DNA of 64,000 nt from Linyphia triangularis. Its lineage: Eukaryota; Arthropoda; Arachnida; Araneae; Linyphiidae. Positions 12,150 through 25,200 of this stretch are shown piece after piece. Both the position numbers and the translations under genes were made by a program. Where the stretch lies: assembly GCA_963978545.1 (NCBI GenBank), contig OZ021727.1:50721487-50785486 (forward strand), written 5' to 3'. The notes beneath the pieces are model-generated. The model searched no databases and was not told the origin of the DNA. It saw only the letters and a list, made by a program, of their open reading frames with translations. The first letter of the stretch is position 1. Every line of letters starts with the position of its first letter.

Positions 12150-12936
12150 GTTGGAATATTTAAAATTGGGCAACAACCTTTTCTGTCTTTTGAAGTTCAA
12201 TTCGGGGAATATATGAATAATCGTTTTTTTAAACGATTTGTAATCTATAAAAGAACTTTACTGCATTTCATTTCACATAAGAATTAGAATATTTTAACAA
12301 TTTCATTCGACGTGTGTATTGCATGGTTGCAAAACAAGGAAAAATATTTGTTGTATGACGTCAGTGCTTATTAGTTTTATGAATAAGCCCGACATTTTTT
12401 CTTAGTGGGCATTTTATAATAAAAATTATTAATGAAAACTTGATAGTGATTACTTTCACACCTTTCAAAATAAATTTTAAATTAAGTGTGTCCATGAGAA
12501 AAGGCGAAAACAAACTTTTACATTAGGTTTATACTTTTACAAAACCATAGTTTCTGCAAGGATGGCAATATCACGTGAAGTAAACAATCCTTTTAAATGT
12601 AAATGATAAGAGTTGCTTCTAGTTTCTATTCCCCTAGTTCCGCGCTGTGTTTGGAAGTTTTATCTTTCATGTGTACTTTTATTATTGATGATTGGGGAAG
12701 GGGTTGTGAAATGTTAGAATGAGTAAGAATTACTACGTTTTCCTGTAACGTGACTTGTGATTGAACTTAACCCTGGGCTTTACGTGAAGATTACTGTTTT
12801 CATTTTTGGCAAGTTTAAGCTCCCAATAAATTGTCTCTAAATTTAAGTAGTTTTAAATTTTTATACAATAAAATTCTATTGTTATGCATATTTTTTATTT
12901 AGGGGACGATTTTAAGTATTAAAATTTATCTTTAAA
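12150..12936. other. Upstream region of the NRF-like gene
   Basis: This probably holds the promoter and 5' leader. A T-rich tract ending in ttttttatttag at 12902 could be an acceptor, which would place the start codon in a second exon after an untranslated first exon. A TGACGTCA site lies near 12356. No TATA box is assignable with confidence. Confidence 0.4.
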
Positions 12937-13270
12937 ATGAAATTCTTGTGCTTATTTAGTTTACTTATCGTTATATTTTGCTACGTTCATGTAACTCATG
13001 CCGAGACATATTTCGAAAAGTTTCCACAACAGAAGTATAACATTGTAAAGCTTGTTCAAGATACTGTTCTGCGCGTAAATGGGGAAAAGGATTTAAGATT
13101 ATTACTAGAATCACTTACGTCTCAAGAAAATGAATTGAAACGCATTTCTAATCGAACTTTCGATCCTTTGCTGGTCGATTTTCTTCAAAATAAAACCACT
13201 GAAAAATGCGCAGAAGATGTTCTGTATATTTTCAAAAATATTGGATCACCTGGTGGCTGGGCGTCCAAAA
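12937..13270 (+). CDS. nrf-6: NRF-like gene exon 1
   Basis: Codons 1-111 plus one base. It encodes the signal peptide (hydrophobic CLFSLLIVIFCYV) and the lead into the NRF domain, with Cys91. The donor is gtatgt. The ATG has AAA at -3 to -1 and is the first in frame. Confidence 0.9.
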
Positions 13271-16200
13271 GTATGTATATTTTTTTCTCTGAAAATATTT
13301 ACCACTAGGACTAGAATGCTTAAAAGTTGAATTTTATTACTGCATGTCAAAGTTTTTAAATGTTTTTTACACAGAAGATATATTTGATCAAAAGTTTATT
13401 TTTATCTGAGATAATTCATTTATTGATATCAGATTTGTTTTTTCATAATTTGATTATCAAACTTCATTAGTTTCATCCTGATGACTTAATAAGCAAATTT
13501 ACTAGTAAGCTTTTTAGATTTCTTCTGGAAACCCGAAAGAATGAAAAATATTTTTCTTACATCCCAATATCTCATTTCATTGTTAAATTCCTTAAACAAA
13601 CATAAAGAAAGATAATTTTGCAATTGTCAAGATAGCTCTTACTATCATAAATTTTTTATCAACGTTATTTACGTTTTCTGAATGTCAATATCTCACTGCT
13701 CAAGTGAAGATTCTCTAAAATAGACATGTAACATAATTTAAGAAATTGTACATGCTGTAAATTTAAGATATTGCAATTAAAATAAGTTTTAATTTTACTC
13801 TTATTTTCTAATAACTTTTAAAACATTCTTGCACATAAGGTAAAATTGTTTAAATGGGTAAAAGAAAATACAAAATGCTTATTTTGGAGGCCCAGTTTAA
13901 TATCAACCCTATTTGCATTAGGTTCACAAATGTATAAAAACTGTTCTAAAATCAATAAAATCTCACTAAAGTTTTTCCTCAGTTTTATGAATAAATAAAA
14001 GGAGTGATTGTTTTAGAACAAGTTCTTTAATACTTCATTCATAGTCTAAAGTAGAACTTGTATACCTAAATGTTACCTTAATAAATATTACTTAATAAAA
14101 GTTTTTTTATAGTTATTCTTATAAGTGGAATACCAACAAAACTTTCTTTATATTGTGAATGATGGCAAAAATAAAATTTATAATTAATAATATGAGTTTC
14201 TAGCAACTGTCACAAAGTCTATTTTATAAACAATTTGTTTGCAATGCTTTTAGTAAAGTCATATTATTTTTATCTCATCCTTTAGTTTCTTAACTTTATC
14301 AAAAATATGCTAACATTACTATTCATGTTATGCAATTTATATCCTGCAGTATTAATGATCATGTGTATGCTTGTTGTCACGATACTATGAAATAGTGAAT
14401 AAAATACACACTATAGTAATAACTTGAGTTAAATTCTGTTAATTTCACATAATTAACCATAATCTTGGATTTATTATGCTTTGATAATTATCTATATTCT
14501 TATATTTCAGTGATTGATTCTTGGGGGAAACCTGAAAGTGGAATTTTTCAAGGAAACTTCAAGTGGCTAGGAGATTATGATGAGTGTATTAGTGTTTATG
14601 CTCCAGCTAAAGCAAATACCAGCTTTGGAAATTTTAATGGACAATATTGCAGTCTAACAGTTGCAATGCATTTGGGTAACATGGTAAGCCACTGCTGTAT
14701 TATATTTATCTTAAAACTATATATATGATTGCTATAGTTACCAGTTTGTACTTTGTTCTGTTATTAGTAAGCTTGCTATTTTAGCAGTTACTGATAACTG
14801 GTTTTTAAATATATAAAACATGCAAGATATCCTGACAAAATTTATGGACATTCAACCAGATAAGTGAAAAAGTCAACACTGAAAATAATTTTTTTTTACA
14901 ATAAAAAAGTCTTAAATGAAAACTAAGAGAAGTTAAGAATTTGATGGTTAAATCCAGGACTTAGCAATGGCCTTATGCCACCCACCAAGTAATGCATGAA
15001 GGTGCTAAGTACAGACAAGGAAGATAAAATGTGCAGGGCAATAAAATTTTCCTGGAAAAGTCTTTCATTGGCAATAAACGGAGGTAATGTATCCTCCCTC
15101 TCTATACAGTTTCATCTCGCCTCATTCCTTGCATCAAAAAGAGATTGTCCTTTTATATTCCCCAGCCCTTGATCTCGGTTCTCAAAAGAATTTTGTAAAT
15201 TTTACAAATTTGTTTAATGCTATAACTGTAACTAAACATAAGATCTTTTCTTGTGTAATTAAGTTGATTCAATTGGTAGTAAGTTGTGAGCATATGTTTC
15301 AAAGTATTAATTTGAAAGTGTATAATAAGCAATGTCGTTAACAAATTACCAAAATCTCTTTGCAGTCACTACCTCTAAGTTTGGGAACATGTTTACCAGA
15401 TTCCTGCCATCCTTCTGATGCTAAATCGAACATAGTCAACCAAATCAACTGGCAAAGTAAGAAATAAAATACTACTTATCATTTTCAAAGCCATCAGTTT
15501 TGTAAAAATGGTAATATTGGTTTCAAATTTTCTTCTTTCTCTTTGCTTGTGAAGCTTTTTATCTCTAATATAATATTTACCAAATAACCATACATAAATT
15601 TCTGTGTTAATGTTTTTTTTTTTTTTTTTTTTTTTTTTCTGCATGTAAGGTAATGCAATATATTTTATCATTGGAAAATGACATTTCAAATTTACTTTCC
15701 TCTCTGAGAAACAAATAACAAATTATTACTGATGCAAGTTTACAAGAAACCTAAATTTCAACATATGCAACATAATAAAGTTTCACATTTTATTGTTTGC
15801 TATAAAAGTTCAGTTAGGAAATGCTTTACTATATAGTTTAAAATGATTAGTGTGATTAAATATTCAAATACTAGGATTTTTAAGTTTTTTACTTTGATGT
15901 TATATGATTTAAGTGAATTTTTAAAAAATGTATTTGAAGCAACACATACATACAACAATTTTACCATTTCTTTGTAGCTAAAACACGTTTAAATCATATA
16001 TTTTTTCCATGTATCACTTTGACCTATAAATACATTATAAAGGTGGCATCTAACAAATAATGAAATGCAATTGGTAGTTCAAGTAAATGTGTTTAGTAAA
16101 TATATTTAGTATCAAATGCTTTAATCATCTGGTAATTTAGTAATTTTGTAAGAAGTTGAATACAAATTTGAAGACTAACAATAAACTAAAGGCCTATCAG

Positions 16201-19200
16201 GGTTGATCCAGATAAAAGCAAAATAACAAATTTGCTGAATATGTAGTAGTCAAAGTCTGCATAATCAGTTTATAAAGGGAACTAAATTGTACTAAATAAA
16301 ATATAGAATACAAAAAGGATAATGTTTACATGATCATACAGGAATAATACAGTACAAAATAAAATGTTGATACAACGTTTGATAAAGAATCATACTAAAA
16401 TAATACTATAAATGACTCAGTTTACAGAATTGATAAAGTTCTCTGAATTCTACCGAAATAATACAATATATAATCCAAACTGACAAAGTTTATATAATCC
16501 AACCACATACAAAAGTAAATATAATTTTGTACAATATAGTGTACCCAAATTAAGTACAATACATATTTTACAGCGCAAAATGCAAGTTGCTTACATAAAT
16601 ACAGGGTGCTTCTTATATGCCACTAAAAAATTAATTTTTAATGGGGCACACTCTCAAATGATTCTTTTTGGTGAGAAAACACATGTGTAAAAATTTTGGG
16701 CAATTTAAATAAAATTTTGGGTTGCTACTGGCAATGAAATTACCACTCTCATAGAAAAAACCAAGTTTGTTTACTTTAAGGTATAAAAATGTGAGGAAAT
16801 GAAAAATCTCGATTGTCAGTTTTTTTATTACATATAATCATTATCAAACTTATTACAAACATATGTAGTGTGCACTATGTACACTGTGAATATATATTTT
16901 ATTATGCAATGTTAGTAATGAAACAAAACTGTGAGCTCATGAATTTTTGTTTTCAAAAGAACTTGTGGTCATTGAAAAGTCATGGAATTTCTTTTTCATC
17001 CAAAAAGTATGAACCCTGATGTACCTGTACAAACTAACTGCTTAACTTTTTGAAGTTTGCCCAATCACGGAGCAATTTTCTATTTGAGCAACCACATGTT
17101 GTCTTAATTTCATTGGTTTCCAGCTGTACTTCCTCCTCCCTGACATGTATAGCTGTTTTAATCTATTTTCGAACATTTTTAATGTTTTGTTTCAAAATTG
17201 CTTAAAATGAAAAATAGAGACATGGTTTCTCTTTTGGATGGGAAGATTTCTATGATTCAGTGAGGAGGATATTTGCCCTATAAACTATATAATAATTTGT
17301 GTTATTGTGGTAAGTTTTATCATTGAAGACAATGAAGTGTTTCCATGATAAAATTGAGGATTTAGAAAATTGTAGATAATTTAAACTAATCTTGCAAATA
17401 GGGACAAAGATTAAAATACATCAGTATGACACCAGTTTCAATTGACAGCTGCTGATTAAAAGCATTAATAAGCAAAGAAAAACCATGTGCATGTACCTCA
17501 GAAGGAAGTAAATAATAAATAATGAAATTGTCACATTTACAGTTAAAAAACAGTTGAATGGTTACAGCTTAAGGGAAACAAACTGTTTTATTAAACATTA
17601 TGAACAATTTAAAATCTATTTTTCATCATCCCAGTAAACATTTTGACTTTAGAGCATTAGATCTATTTTTTAAAGAAATTTGCTTGTTTGTATTCAAACT
17701 AATCTGATTGTGCAAATGTCTTAACTGTGCATTCTTTGAGATTTATTTTTACTAAATTCTTTTTGATTGCTCATGTAATCTTTATTTTTTTCTATAGTTC
17801 CAAGCCACCTACAGGAAGAAACTAAGTCTATGTTTGGTGAAACTGAACTTGCTTGCTCACCTACTTCTAGGAAATTGACTACTGAAGCAATTGCTGTGAT
17901 GTAACTATTAGCTTTCTTCTCTAAAATGATTATTCAAATAGTTTATATGAGAATGTTTTGTGTCTTTATCTGAAGTTTAATTTGGAATATCATGCCTAAA
18001 ACTTTTTATATGAATATTTTACATTTTTTATGCCAACTATTATCTATTGCAAAATGTCTATTGCTCAAATTTCCTGAAATACATCATGTAGAGTACTTGC
18101 TATAGTTTCTGATGGGTATACATAAAACTAAATAATGTCAAGCATTTTTGAAATAAATAATTTTATTAGGAGGTCTAAATAAAATTTATGCTGATTGAAA
18201 ATGCTTGCCTTATTCATACAATTTTAAAGTCTACAAGATATAAGGTTTATTAAAAATGTAGGCTCTTCTTAAAATTGATTTAAAGATATTGACTCCAATT
18301 AAAAGACACAGTAAAAATGCTTAAACTAGCTAGGTAACAATCCAGAACTTAAAAAAAAAAAGAATTTTAAGCTTGTACCCCAATTATAATTCCGATAATT
18401 ATTAATTCAACCTTTGCTTTAATGCCAGTTTACTTAGTACAATCCAATATAAAACTTAATAAATCGTATTAATGAAGTTAAATGCATTTCTGCATTTCAA
18501 GCAATATATATATATTTTTTTTTGTAACTAATGTACAAAATAGTATCAACAGTGTAATGAAGAACTTGCATTAGCGAGGAAAATGAATATTTTTGGTATT
18601 TTCTAGTGTTATCCAACGAATATATTTTAGCAGTGCAATTATTTTTTATCTCTAGGCTTTCAATTAATCAAAATTCGAGTTTGAAATCAAAGCAAAAGTC
18701 ACGTGACCAAAAACGCATAAAAAAACGTGACGTAGTTACGCCTGGATTCCATCAAAAATCCAAGGAGGAACCTTGTCTAAAACTGGTTTTAGACTGGTTC
18801 ATCATCGGCGCGTTGACGTCGCACGCAAAAGTAGCTTTTTCTCGCAAAGTGAAAAACTAATTATTTTTTTAACTATCTATCCGAGCTCAAATTTTTGAAA
18901 AAATGGTATTGTTTTTCATGATTTTTTCTCTACTTTTATTTAATAATAAAACTAAAAAATATGAAAGTTCCTCATACTGCAAGTAGAGTTTCCAAAAGTT
19001 GTGTTATTTTGTAGTTTATGTATCAACATATACTCTTGTTTATTTGAAAATAAAAAAAAATAAAAAATCTTGCTTTGAAATGAATTACTAGTAGGCTGTC
19101 TTGGATACAATGGAGGACAATTGTGTAAATTTTAGGAAATTGGTATGCAAATTTAAGAGAAAGTGCTTTGTCATTAAAAAACATCTTTTAAAATCGTCTG

Positions 19201-22200
19201 TACAAGAAATAAACTACTTTGATAAGTAAGTGGTGGTTTGCTTAAATGCTGAAGCCCATAATTGCATGAAGAACCCTTAGTGTTTTCCTGAGTTGAATTG
19301 AATCTTTAAACATGATACTATTATAATTTTAATATCATGTGTACATTTTTTTGCTTAAATTTACTTACATAAAGTGAAATTTATAAATTGATATGTAATG
19401 CTATAAAAACTATGTAATGTTTAGAATTTTATGTATCATCTTTATAGATGCTTGATTTCCTTATTTGTTCTCATGGCCATTGTTGGAAGTTCCATTACTG
19501 CATATGAATACTTTTTTAAATCAACTGTTCAGGATTATGGATATGGTCCTAGTTATGAAGGAAAGGTTTTGTCCGTTAATGCAGACAGTGAAAGACAAGC
19601 TTTGCAAGATGATGATGATTTACTTATTGAAAATGAAACAAGAAACAGATTGTTACCATGTTAGTAAAAGGAAATTTTTGCAATAACTTTTTGATGGAAA
19701 CATGTTAAGGAATTAGCTTTCAATGTATGTTGATGGTTTCATTATCAGAACTGTTATCAATGTAATTCAGAATATTTTTTTCTGTCTGAATCCTTTTAGT
19801 AATTTATTTGAAAGGATATTTATGATTATTTTTTTATAATATTTTACGAAAAATTTCATCAGAAGTTGAAACAAACATTAGATGTTATTATCTCATGATA
19901 GAGAAATATATGTCTAATATTTGAAAGATTTTGCACTTTAAAATAAATCAGGTTAATTTAGTGATAATGGTCACATTGTTTAAGCCACACTGAGAATGAA
20001 AGGATTAATTTTTCGTAAAACATCAAATTCTTTATTTTTATGTAGTGTCTTATCAAATGTCTTTCCTATCATGGTTAATTAAGTTTGATGTATAGTAAAA
20101 GTAAATCTAATTCTTAAAGTTATGCATAGATATGGTATAACAATATTTAGACTATTTTAGTTACAATTTTATTGAACTATGGTTAATCATGGTGTGTTTA
20201 TCTTAAACTTATTATTGATGCTTCATTAGTGATGAGTAATTAATCAAATTATTTGAATTTGAAATCAAAACAATGAAATAACGCAAATAATTATCCTGAA
20301 AAGAAAACTTAAACAATGTTTTTAAGCCTTGTTTCTTAATTTTCTTTGAGAGTACTAATCATTAATAGTTTTATACATCTAGTTTCAAAATGTGATACTT
20401 ATTCAAATTTTTTTCAGTGTGCATGGAAAATTGCAAATCTTTTTTCAATTGTTTTTGCATTTTCACCAATGGTGCCAAATTGCTGGACACAAGCCGTTCT
20501 GAAGGTCAGTTGCCTTGTCTGCATGGGATACGCTTTTTGAGCTTGAGTTGGGTCATTGTCTGCCATACATATGGTTTTAGCTTCACAGCAGTTAGTAAGT
20601 AAAATTTTATATTAAAAAAACAAACACTGAATTCTATGTAGTAGAGTACTTTGTAGCAAATCCCAATTAAAAAACATTATTTACACTGGGTGGAAAAATT
20701 AAGAACCATTGCTTAAATATGGTAAAAAAAAAAACATTTTACAAATTTAAAAAATGAAGATTTATGGTACTTACCTCTAACTACACTTTTGGATAGTGTA
20801 TGCTTGGTTCTTAACTTGAAGCCTAAGAAAGTTTAACTATCACCATAGCAACTTCTCACCAAACTAGTTCGAATCAGCTTGTTACTGTGGGAAACCTATT
20901 ATGTTATAGGATTATGGGAGACAGTATTCAACTGGATTTATCTGCTTACAGCCTAGAAACCGTATTAACAACTTCTCACTAAACTAGTTAGAATGTTATT
21001 GTGGGCAACCTATTAGGTTATAGCATTGTGGGGGACAGCATTTAACTGGTTGCACAGTATTCATCTGCTTGCAGAGTAGAAACTTCTTATAAGCTATCCA
21101 AAAGCTGTAATTATGAGATCAGTTATTTTAAATTTGGTTGATGTTTTGGTTCTTATGTGTTCTTTTATGCTATGTATCATTTTCTTTTGTAAATCACTTT
21201 CTATAATAAATTATGAAACCAGTTGCCATTTTAATCTCTATAATAGTACTAACAAAATATATTCAAATAAAGTAACATCATGTATTTTATTTATCAATCA
21301 GATAGTCATTAGATTATATTTTGACATACTAGCTGTCTGGTCCTGCATTATGGAGACCTGTCAATGTGTATCCTTGCTTTTGGTGCTTTGCTAACGAGGC
21401 TCCTCTCACTAAAAGGTTCACTACAATGCAAACCCAGACACATTTCTTTTGTTTAAAGGTTCATTACTGTGCAATCTCATGCTTGCAAAGGTTTATTCAT
21501 GTGTTAATCCATATTTAAAATTTTAAATCGTTTTCTCATTAATACTCTTCCTCCATTTTTGATAAGCAAAAGAAATCAGTTAGTTAAAATTGTGAACCTT
21601 TTTCCTGTTAATAACCCTACTTCTCAAGATTAAGTACTACTTATGTTTAAAGTTTGTTTCAGTTCTCAAAGTAGTGGAAGTAAGTTTTTAGAGATTAACA
21701 TTCGGATTCCTTCTTTTATATACGATGAAAGAGATATGTCATGGTATGAATGGTTTGGCTTAATTCCTATAATTTTAGGGGTGCTATTAAAACTTTTCTT
21801 AGGGACCTGTTTCTTTTTATCTGAAAACATATAATATATTTGTAATAATAATCCCTTTTAAGATCAATTTTAGTTAATTTAATTCCTTGTTTCAAAGCGT
21901 GCATGATATTTTTATCCTTTCACAGATCTTAACTTTCTTTCTCATGTTCAACAACCCATTTATGTGAGATTTGTTTATGTTAGTGTAGTTTCTAACAGTG
22001 AGTTTCATAATTAATACTCAGTATTACTCGCTTTTGCATCAGACGATTTTATCATTCACACACCCTTGGTGTTTGAATTTCTGTTAAGCTCAGCAAGGTT
22101 CCCACGGTTTAATACAATACTAGTTTACAGTGCTCTCTTCGATGATGCAACAATTACTCTCTTCATATCTGTCATCTAGTTCACATGTAACTTCTATCTC

Positions 22201-25200
22201 TCTCCCTGTGCCAAATTATTAACTCAATGTTTCCCTGCCTCAAGAAAGACTGTTTACTGACTCGCCACACTGCCTTAATTTATACCAAGATGTAAACATT
22301 ACATGTTTAAAATAACTTTCTATACCTTAATTGATTCATATTCTGATTTACTGAACTCATTTAAATGTTGATATGGTTAATGAATGCAGAACTCTTTGTG
22401 TCTTAATACTTATACAAGTTATTGCTCAATTTATTTTTAGGAAATTTAATGGAAGCTGTCACACTAATTGATAATTGGCCATTCCAAGTAATTCTGAATG
22501 GATTTTTTTCTGTTGATTCATTTTTCCTATTAAGGTAAATACTTAAGTGTTTATTATTTCTTGATTTAAGTTTTTAATAATCTAGAAAATTTTGTGATAT
22601 TGAAAGAATCATTATTGAAGTACACATTTGTTGATTTAGAAATGTAAAAAGGTTATTTCGCAATCTGTTTCATCACACTTTACCAATGAGGTATAATGAA
22701 ACTTACTATTTGGCACTATAAAACAATAATTTTCTTAAAATAAATTTAACTAAACAAGGTTATTTTAGCAGTTTTTAAATGAAAAAAGTAAACATGACTT
22801 AATCACATTTTTAATAATAGGTAGTCAACAATAAAAATCTCTTGTTACTTTCTTTATGCGATTCTTCTCATCAAATTGAACAAACATGCAATCTGTTATT
22901 TACTGACATTATTTATATATTTTAAGGTTTTTCTTTGACTTTTTCTTTTAACTTTTCGATATTTCATATCTTGTGGCTTCTTGAAATGTTCATTGAATGG
23001 GACAATTAAAAGAATTTAAAGATGCCCTTGGTACCATATTTCTTCATTTAAAGTTTGTAGTGTTACTAAATGTAATAGGAAAGGTCTGAAACCTAATGTA
23101 ATTTGATAACTTTTAGATCAAGATAACATGCTTAACCAATCTACTAAAATAGTTATTACACTTACTTAGGGAACAAAAAATCTGTAGCTGACAAAAAATT
23201 ACTTTGTACATTGGGGGAAAAAAAAACTAGTTGCCTTTTTTGGTTTTCAACAAGAACTGATGTTGATACGTAACTTGTGAAGAGATAAACTGTAGCATCA
23301 TTTCCTTCAAAAGCAGGGAATTTAGCTCTCATTTAAATGACAAGCACTGTTCATTGTTCTCATACTTTGCTACTTTTTTTTCTGTATTGAGATCTGAGTA
23401 TTTTCTGTATCTGAGGAAAAAAAATTTAAATTGAAAGTGTATAGCATTTAAAAATGTGTTCTGACATTGCTTTTCTTTGATAAACTACATTAAAAAAATA
23501 AAAGAAACAGTATTAAAAAGTGAAGTATTTTTATTTATGAATTTATGAATGCTTATATTAAAGTAAATTTTTACTATCTTGTAGTGGATTTTTAGTTGCG
23601 TACCTATATTTTGATCAGTCTTCTAAAGGTGATGGGAAGATACCATGGATTTACTTTTATGTTCACCGTTACATAAGGTAATTAATTTTGATATTTTCTC
23701 TCTTTTTTTTTTAAAAGAATATTTATATATTTCAACGAATAATTTTCCTATATTCTAAATGCAAGTTTTGGGTTAAAGAATTATTTTATTTTAAGAGTAA
23801 GATGTAGGCTTTTAATTAGTTATTAACTTCTGTAAAAAAGGCTAAAATATTTTTATTAGTTTTTTTGAAATAATAACAATTTCTTAATCTAAAATTCTTA
23901 AATTTAATGATACAAATATTAATTATAAACTTGACTATTAAGTAAGCAGATTATTATATTTTTCTTTAAAAATGTGTATTGAATTTTTTTTTATTCTTAT
24001 TTTATTATTAAAATATGATTGAATGATATACATAAGAATTTCCTACTTGCACAGTGTATTCTTAAATATAAACCATAATTACATTAGATAACTTATTTAT
24101 ATTGCACTTGGCAATTTTTTTAAATGTTTTCATGAGCATTGCATTTTTACTTATTAGTATTATATTTCCATTTAAGAATGTATAGTACCGAAATTTTGTC
24201 CAAAAGAATTAATAATAAAAATAATAATTTAAAAAATAGTTTATATATTTCTGAATGGAATGATGTTTTTATCTTATTCCTCCTGTGACTAGAACACCCC
24301 AAAATTACCTGTTATTTAAACATTATGTCTACTTAAAGTGTGTTTTTCGAGCAGTAGTGCTTTTCAGAGATGTTGTAAATTCAAGTCGATATATCTCTGG
24401 AATCAATAACAGTTGGCTATCCAAATTTATGCAGAATTTAATTTATACAGTTTTTAAATATTTTCTCAACATACATAGAATTTTATTTTTTTAAATCTGT
24501 CTTAAAATAAAACATTTAGCGTAAAGGATAATATAAAAAAAAAGCAAAATTTCAATATTTTAACTTTGAAATTTAAAAAAATAAATTCTAATTTATCCAT
24601 CAAAATTCTGTAAAGACATTATTTTGTTTATCTAATTGTGTATTACAGAAAACTTTCACTTTGAAAAAAAGAATGATTTTTTCTTGACTTGTATTAAAAA
24701 AAAAGCGCAAGTATCAATCAATCATTATAGATTTTTTTTTTTTTAAATAAGTAATCACAATATTTTTTTTTAAAAAGTGTCTCAAAGACCTGTAAAAAGT
24801 TTCTTGAACAAAGATAAATTTTTGGATTAAATTTTTTTTTTATATCTTTATTTTTGGTACTGTACCTCCTTAAATATTTTTTATGGACATTTTGTGCCGT
24901 TGTTCAGTTTTTATCATTGTAATTTAAAACCATCATTTGCATCAAATGGGATGTATGCATCATTTGGGATGTATTTCTTTTTTAAATTTATAATTGTATT
25001 TGTTTAGTCACTTTAATAATCTAGAGACTAAGTATTCTTTGGTTACTAATTAATTATATTTGATTAAAGATAAATGTACAGTGAATAATAGGTCTTCAAT
25101 TTTTATTGCTGTATTGTATAATACATGCTTTAATTTAGTTAAACTATTTACTTTTTATTGTTTTACATAAATTTTTTTTAGGCTTACACCAGTCTATATG

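Noticed and set aside
21643..21834. Extra exon of the NRF-like gene in intron 6
   Set aside because: The frame contains WYEWFGLIPIIL, which looks protein-like, but exons 6 and 7 already join in phase across a conserved family motif and the segment has no counterpart in that family. Its origin is unknown.
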